This document shows positions 59,443 to 64,000 of a stretch of 64,000 bases of DNA, in pieces (the stretch's first letter is position 1; every line of letters starts with the position of its first letter). Source of the stretch: Mangrovibacter yixingensis (GTDB lineage: Bacteria; Pseudomonadota; Gammaproteobacteria; Enterobacterales; Enterobacteriaceae). The position numbers and the translations under genes are program-made. Under the pieces are notes generated by a model that made no database searches, was not told the origin of the DNA, and saw only the letters and a program-made list of their open reading frames with translations. Location: assembly GCF_020523985.1 (NCBI RefSeq), contig NZ_JAIVKM010000001.1, forward strand, positions 620,001 through 684,000, written 5' to 3'.

Positions 59443-59763
59443 ATGACCTGGAATGATATTATAATAACAGATTCAATATGGCCTCCAGTGCTATATTATA
59501 CCGTATCAATTATTGTTGGCATATTACTATATATTGGTAAGCTCTTTGTACACCGTTATGCTAATTTTACTGTGTATATGTGTTATGCTTTGTTTGTTAC
59601 TCTTTTTTCTGGTATTCAATTATGTATATTCAGATTCGGCGGTGAATTTACTAATACAGTATTTGGAATTGATTTGGATACGCTTACCTATAAATCCATA
59701 TACAATGGTGCTTTTGTGTTTTTCCTGGCATATGGCATAGCTGTACCAACAGAATTTAAATAA
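59443..59763 (+). CDS. Small three-span membrane protein, paralogue 6 (short form)
   Basis: 106 residues, one 347-base period after paralogue 5. The loop before the third segment diverges from its relatives (T-N-T-V-F-G-I-D-L-D-T-L-T-Y-K-S) while the first segment stays near identical. Ends V-P-T-E-F-K. Confidence 0.63.
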   Translation: MTWNDIIITDSIWPPVLYYTVSIIVGILLYIGKLFVHRYANFTVYMCYALFVTLFSGIQLCIFRFGGEFTNTVFGIDLDTLTYKSIYNGAFVFFLAYGIAVPTEFK

Positions 59764-59790
59764 TTACACCTAAAGAGTAAGTAAAGCACA

Positions 59791-60111
59791 ATGATCTGGG
59801 ATAATGTTATAATCACAAATTCAATATGGCCCCCAATAATATACTACATTGTTTCAATTGTCGTTGGTGTGCTGTTATTCATTGGTAAGTATATTGTGCA
59901 TCGCCGTGCAAATTTGCTAGGCTTTCTACTTTATGCCTTCTTTGTTATTACCATTACAGCAGTACAATTTTGTTTGATGCGGTTTGGTGCGGATTTTGCC
60001 AAGGATATACTAAGAATAGATTTAGATGTATATGGATATGATTCAATATTCAATGGAACATATATTTTTACCATTATATATTCCCTTGCATTACCAACTA
60101 AGCTTAAATGA
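59791..60111 (+). CDS. Small three-span membrane protein, paralogue 7 (short form)
   Basis: 106 residues, last of the array. Starts M-I-W-D-N-V-I-I-T-N-S; the second segment differs most (L-L-G-F-L-L-Y-A-F-F). Ends L-P-T-K-L-K. Followed by 120 bases without a gene. Confidence 0.63.
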   Translation: MIWDNVIITNSIWPPIIYYIVSIVVGVLLFIGKYIVHRRANLLGFLLYAFFVITITAVQFCLMRFGADFAKDILRIDLDVYGYDSIFNGTYIFTIIYSLALPTKLK

Positions 60112-60233
60112 TCATAGTCTCCGGTATGTTGCAGGGAATTATTGCGGATTATGGCAACAGTCATGCTTAAAACCCGCTGTTGTAAATACCGCTACTTTAT
60201 TTCCACATACTTTTCGGGTGTAGCCAGGAGTGT

Positions 60234-60509
60234 ATGGGAATGACACTTGCCCCGGCGAGTGAGAAAGGCTATGACGCAATCACCAGTGATGGTAGAAAAG
60301 TACAGATAAAGTCACGAAAGAATAATGCTAAGAATAAATCAATGATACTTGGTATAATCTGAAATTATGAACTTAATCAATTTGATGATCTGATAGCTGT
60401 AATCTACCATCCAGACTTCAGTATTCGATATGCATTACAGATACCCCATGAGTTGGTTAAAGTCTATGGAAGGTTTAACCTAAGTCATAGTGCTTTATTG
60501 GCTAACTAA
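60234..60509 (+). pseudogene. Broken PD-(D/E)XK-like gene fragment
   Basis: A frame of 91 codons interrupted by one TGA at 60360-60362. Before it: 'EKGYDAITSDGRKVQIKSRK', the D...(Q)xK pattern of PD-(D/E)XK-type nuclease domains. After it the reading continues plausibly ('FDDLIAVIYHPDFSIRYAL') to the TAA at 60507-60509. AGGAG precedes the ATG. Probably the tail of a restriction-endonuclease-like or similar domain; family not certain. Confidence 0.55.
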
Positions 60510-60528
60510 ATGCATCGTTATTATATTT

Positions 60529-61221
60529 TCATTGACCTATCTTTATTGTTAAACTTATATCTTTAGAAGATTCTCTTACAATCTTTGATGATCTATCCAT
60601 CGCTTTGAATAAAGAATTAAGTGACTCAATATTTTCAATGGATTTCGTAAGGTATTCAGGTGATTGTTCTTCAGTATCAGGATTATAAGACTTATGATGA
60701 TCAATGCTGAAGTAAAGATGCTCGCTGAATTTATTTGAGAATTGTTTTATGCTTTTTAGAGTTTCATCAATTGGTATAATGAAGGAAACATTGAATCTAA
60801 TCAACTTGTTCTTCATTTTATTAATTTCAATTAATTCAGTTTCAAGCGAATCAATTGTATTGATGATTTTTTTAAACGATTCAACTGGTTCATCAATAAA
60901 TTGATTAACGACTCGAAACTCTTGAAAAATTATATCATATTCATAGACCACATCATCCAGTTTAGAGAAGAAATCTGCTGATTTATCAAATGCAAATTGC
61001 TGTGATTTTGAGCGAAACCAATTCTTAGCTTGATAAGCAGCATAAGCAGCAGCACAAGCCATAACTACATTAGAGCCAGCACTCACCCAATCACTAACAC
61101 TACCAAATTCCATAGCATGCCCCGTATATTGAATAAGAAGTACATTAGCAAAGGCTACAATAGCTACCAATAATAGTACTACCACTAACGATACCAGAAT
61201 GTAGTTAAATTTCTTAATCAT
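60529..61221 (-). CDS. Membrane protein with coiled-coil tail, unknown function
   Basis: 230 residues from ATG 61221, chosen because it overlaps the upstream stop as ATGA; a start at 61257 would add 12 residues. Two hydrophobic segments (~8-32 and ~48-68), then a long charged helical cytoplasmic tail. Not recognised. Forms a two-gene unit with the gene at 61218-61640. AT-rich. Confidence 0.6.
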   Translation of the reverse strand: MIKKFNYILVSLVVVLLLVAIVAFANVLLIQYTGHAMEFGSVSDWVSAGSNVVMACAAAYAAYQAKNWFRSKSQQFAFDKSADFFSKLDDVVYEYDIIFQEFRVVNQFIDEPVESFKKIINTIDSLETELIEINKMKNKLIRFNVSFIIPIDETLKSIKQFSNKFSEHLYFSIDHHKSYNPDTEEQSPEYLTKSIENIESLNSLFKAMDRSSKIVRESSKDISLTIKIGQ

Positions 61222-61640
61222 ACTGGCATTCTCATTAATGGGAGAGGAATATGCCATTTATTTGCTAGGTAATATATAAACATGATTGTAAGACCTATAC
61301 AAAAAGTAGTTAACACCTTAAATATAAGACTCTTGATATGGGATCTTGTATCACTGCGATGTGCCTGTTTAATCTCATCTGTCAACGTGGTAATGCCTTT
61401 AGACATTTGTGTTAATTGATGCCATACCGATTGATAACCACTTGCAGTTATACCTGACTTGAAAAGTGATGCAATTTCATGCGGTGCTCTATCTTTTTTA
61501 TGTTGGCAAACGTCAGAAATGAAATTATCAATAATTCTATTGAAATATTCTTCATCTGGAACAGTGTACTTGGTTTTTTGTTTTCTTATAGCCTCTAAAA
61601 TCCGCTTAGTAACTGTATGGTGTTCTGTCTCTAGTGCCAT
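61218..61640 (-). CDS. Small membrane-anchored protein, unknown function
   Basis: 140 residues from ATG 61640 with TTAGGGG upstream; an in-frame GTG at 61679 would add 13. Soluble helical N-terminal ~105 residues and one membrane segment near the C-terminus ('LIFKVLTTFCIGLTIMFIYYLA', ~104-124). Not recognised. Translation is coupled to the next gene (ATGA). Confidence 0.6.
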   Translation of the reverse strand: MALETEHHTVTKRILEAIRKQKTKYTVPDEEYFNRIIDNFISDVCQHKKDRAPHEIASLFKSGITASGYQSVWHQLTQMSKGITTLTDEIKQAHRSDTRSHIKSLIFKVLTTFCIGLTIMFIYYLANKWHIPLPLMRMPV

Positions 61641-61715
61641 ATTAACAACCCCTAAGTTATTCAATGTTTCGAATTGCACCCTAAATACCTTATAGACAAC
61701 TATAAGGAATACCCA

Positions 61716-61799
61716 ATGATAGAACGCAATGACTATGGCGAGAATATCGAGCTAATAAAAACAAACGCTGAAGGTGAAGTACTCGCACTGTCCTCATGA
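61716..61799 (+). CDS. Short hypothetical reading frame, possibly a truncated gene start
   Basis: 27 codons beginning M-I-E-R-N-D-Y-G-E-N with TAAGGAAT upstream. It ends four bases before recognisable IS256 sequence, so it may be the 5' end of a gene cut by that element. Confidence 0.25.
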   Translation: MIERNDYGENIELIKTNAEGEVLALSS

Positions 61800-61802
61800 C
61801 AG

Positions 61803-62050
61803 ATCTACACGACGAATGCCATCGAGTCACTGAACAGCGTGATCCGTGCGGCTATCAAGAAGCGCAAGGTGTTCACGACTGATGACTCGGTGCGAAAAGT
61901 TATCTATCTGGCGATCAAGGATGCGTCGAAAAAATGGAGTATGACGATCCAGAACTGGCGGCTGGCAATGAGTCGTTTTATTATCGAGTTCGGTGACCGT
62001 CTGAGCGATCACCTTTAATACAGTGGCAGTTACACAGAATTACTGACAGG
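61803..62050 (+). mobile_element. 3' remnant of an IS256-family element
   Basis: Codes 71 residues in frame to TAA 62016-62018: 'YTTNAIESLNSVIRAAIKKR', then 'DASKKWSMTIQNWRLAMSRF' and 'EFGDRLSDHL', the C-terminus of IS256-type (mutator) transposases. The following 'ACACAGAATTACTGACAGGC' resembles the IS terminal repeat and ends next to the ybhA stop. The 5' four fifths of the transposase are gone. Confidence 0.85.
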
Positions 62051-62053
62051 CTC

Positions 62054-62869
62054 TCAAAAGTATTTCTTAAGCAGGTCAGCAATACCTGTTTGAGTATTAT
62101 CACCAATCACCATATCAGCACAGGCTTTAAGTTCTTCTACTGAATTCCCCATAGCCACACCAAGCCCGGCACTTTGCAACATACTCAGGTCGTTATGGTT
62201 ATCACCAAAAGCAATCACCTGGTTCATTGATAAACCCTGAGATTCCACCCACTGTGCCAGGCGTTTCCCTTTACTGTTTCCGGTCTGCGCAACATCAACC
62301 TGATCATGCCAGGACCACTCACAGGTAAGGCCCAGCTCCTGTTCAACCACTGCGGTAAATTGTTGCAGGCGGGGAATGTTGTCATCTGTCAGGGCGAACT
62401 TCCATATGGAATCACACTGGTCTACTTCCTGCTCTAAAGAAGCAACATGCAAAAATACCGGGCGTTGTTCTTCTGGTAACGTACTGGCCCATTTCCGGGT
62501 ACGCTCAACATGCCCAACATCATGCTGATACAACATAGCATCATCGACATACATCAGCCCGTGTACCTGGTGTTGCGCCAGTAACTTCACCACAGCATGA
62601 GCCTGCTGGTGGGAGAGTGGGTCGGATGAAAGCACTTTTTTTGCATGATAATCATACAAATAAGTGCCATTACAGCAGATGGCAGGTGTATCAAGGTTCA
62701 GAGCCTGATAAAAAGGATGTATAGCAACGTGATGGCGCCCCGTCACAATCAAAACCTGGTAACCTGCCTGTTTTGCTTTTTGCAGTGCAGCAAGGGATTC
62801 AGGCAAGATGGTTTTTTGTGGCGTCAGTAAAGTGCCATCTAAATCAAGTGCAATAACACGATAAGTCAT
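62054..62869 (-). CDS. ybhA: HAD-family phosphatase YbhA (pyridoxal-phosphate phosphatase)
   Basis: 271 residues. HAD motif I '[11 protein letters not shown]', motif II 'LIVTGRH', motif III/IV 'KGKRLAQWV' and '[13 protein letters not shown]'; class IIB cap. In E. coli YbhA dephosphorylates pyridoxal phosphate and sugar phosphates. Its 3' end abuts the IS256 remnant but is intact. Confidence 0.93.
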   Translation of the reverse strand: MTYRVIALDLDGTLLTPQKTILPESLAALQKAKQAGYQVLIVTGRHHVAIHPFYQALNLDTPAICCNGTYLYDYHAKKVLSSDPLSHQQAHAVVKLLAQHQVHGLMYVDDAMLYQHDVGHVERTRKWASTLPEEQRPVFLHVASLEQEVDQCDSIWKFALTDDNIPRLQQFTAVVEQELGLTCEWSWHDQVDVAQTGNSKGKRLAQWVESQGLSMNQVIAFGDNHNDLSMLQSAGLGVAMGNSVEELKACADMVIGDNTQTGIADLLKKYF

Positions 62870-63010
62870 TTAAGGTTCCATTACGAAAGGGTCTGGTTCG
62901 ATGGTACACCGTTGGCGCCAACAGGAAAACTCCCGGCGCCACTTGAACCGGGTACTGTCGGCGGCCCTTCAGCCCGTTGCTACCAGGCTACCGTGATAAC
63001 AGGAGTATTC

Positions 63011-64000
63011 ATGAAACAAATCGTCTATACCGCCAGTCCTGAAAGCCAGCAAATCCATGTATGGCAGCTTGATGCCAGCGGTGAGCTGACCTTGCGGCAA
63101 GTTGTGGATGTCGCAGGCCAGGTTCAGCCCCTGGTTATCAGCCCGGACAAGCGTTTTCTGTATGCCGGTGTACGCCCTGAATTCAGGGTTATCGCCTGGC
63201 ATATCTCACCAGAAGACGGCACATTATCCGATGCCGGCCATGCTGCTTTACCGGGCAGCCCTACGCATATCTCAACCGACCACACCGGGCGTTTCTTATT
63301 CTGTGGCTCTTATAATGGTGGTTGTGTCAGTGTCACCCCGCTGAACGACGGCCTGCCGGGGGAAGTGGTCGAAGTGATTGAAGGCCTGGAAGGGTGCCAT
63401 TCCGCCAATATCAGCCCGGATAATAAAACCTTGTGGGTTCCGGCATTAAAACAGGATCGCATCTGCCTGTTTACCCTGGAAGAGAGCGGAAAGTTAACAC
63501 CGCAAAAACCGGCAGAAGTCACTACGGTGGAAGGGGCCGGACCACGCCATATGGCATTTCACCCCGGCGGGAAATTCGCCTACAGCGTGAATGAGCTTAA
63601 TGGCACCGTCAATGTTTGGGCGCTGAGTGACCCACACAACCAAATCGCCTGTGTGCAGACCATTGATATGATGCCGTCCGATTTCACCGACACCCGCTGG
63701 GCGGCAGATCTTCACATTACACCTGACGGCAGGCATTTATATGCCTGCGACAGAACCTCCAGCCTGTTAACCATTTTCACTGTTTCGGAAGATGGCAGCG
63801 TACTGGCGCTGGAAGGCTTCCAGCCAACAGAGACACAACCGCGTGGGTTCAATATAGATAACAGCGGCAAGTATCTGATTGCGGCAGGCCAGAAATCGCA
63901 CCATATCTCGGTTTATGAAATTAAAGGCGAGCAAGGTTTGCTGGAAGAAAAAGGGCGTTATGCCACCGGCCAGGGGCCAATGTGGGTGGTGGTGAATACG
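63011..64000 (+). CDS. pgl: 6-phosphogluconolactonase (3' end outside window)
   Basis: 330 codons to the window edge, open throughout; the family has 331 residues, so only about one codon and the stop are missing. Start M-K-Q-I-V-Y with CAGGAG upstream. Seven-bladed beta-propeller lactonase, with '[22 protein letters not shown]', '[11 protein letters not shown]' and '[21 protein letters not shown]' (parts). Second step of the pentose phosphate pathway. Divergent from ybhA. Confidence 0.96.
   Translation, partial: MKQIVYTASPESQQIHVWQLDASGELTLRQVVDVAGQVQPLVISPDKRFLYAGVRPEFRVIAWHISPEDGTLSDAGHAALPGSPTHISTDHTGRFLFCGSYNGGCVSVTPLNDGLPGEVVEVIEGLEGCHSANISPDNKTLWVPALKQDRICLFTLEESGKLTPQKPAEVTTVEGAGPRHMAFHPGGKFAYSVNELNGTVNVWALSDPHNQIACVQTIDMMPSDFTDTRWAADLHITPDGRHLYACDRTSSLLTIFTVSEDGSVLALEGFQPTETQPRGFNIDNSGKYLIAAGQKSHHISVYEIKGEQGLLEEKGRYATGQGPMWVVVNT

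Overview
The window is a chromosomal segment of an enterobacterium (Enterobacterales, most likely Enterobacteriaceae). The backbone gene order is that of the E. coli 16-17 minute region: gltA / sdhCDAB-sucABCD / cydABX-ybgE / ybgC-tolQRAB-pal-cpoB / tRNA-Lys and tRNA-Val cluster / nadA / zitB / aroG / gpmA / galETKM / modF-modE / acrZ / modABC / ybhA / pgl. Proteins such as SdhA, SucA, TolQ and CydA look nearly identical to the E. coli ones, and several regulatory sites are conserved (both gal operators, TyrR box at aroG, Fur box at gpmA, FNR box at cydA). It is not E. coli itself: pnuC is absent after nadA, nothing resembling ybgS lies between zitB and aroG, and two accessory blocks sit in the backbone. 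I cannot fix the genus from the sequence alone.

Block 1 (1-18.2 kb) is the distal part of a type VI secretion system (T6SS) locus, next to gltA. It starts with an effector module: the tail of a probable effector adaptor, a VasX-like membrane-disrupting effector, and three tandem immunity-like membrane proteins. An unknown membrane protein, tssM, tssA, a PAAR tip protein, tssF, tssG, tssJ, tssE and a vasL-like tssA paralogue follow. The sheath, baseplate-wedge, ClpV, Hcp and VgrG genes are not in the window and presumably lie upstream. The three immunity genes have near-identical ends and unrelated transmembrane middles, and the spacers between them contain a relic of the effector gene's last codons.

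The housekeeping core (18.2-55.3 kb) encodes the TCA-cycle and succinate dehydrogenase supra-operon, the cytochrome bd oxidase, the Tol-Pal envelope machine, four tRNA-Lys and one tRNA-Val, NAD and aromatic biosynthesis entry enzymes, a zinc exporter, phosphoglycerate mutase, the Leloir galactose operon and molybdate uptake with its regulator. Short genes are included (cydX 38 aa, acrZ 45 aa).

Block 2 (55.3-62.05 kb) is an AT-rich island between modC and ybhA, which are adjacent in E. coli. It holds seven tandem paralogues of a 106-111 residue three-span membrane protein, one intact DUF4225-like toxin candidate and one decayed copy of it, an internally deleted IS1 remnant, a broken PD-(D/E)XK-like gene, a two-gene membrane module on the other strand, and the 3' end of an IS256-family element abutting ybhA. 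I read it as a toxin/immunity-expansion island: two duplicated toxin-immunity pairs plus stacked immunity genes, with the toxin of one pair dead and its immunity gene intact. ybhA and a pgl gene truncated by the window edge close the window.
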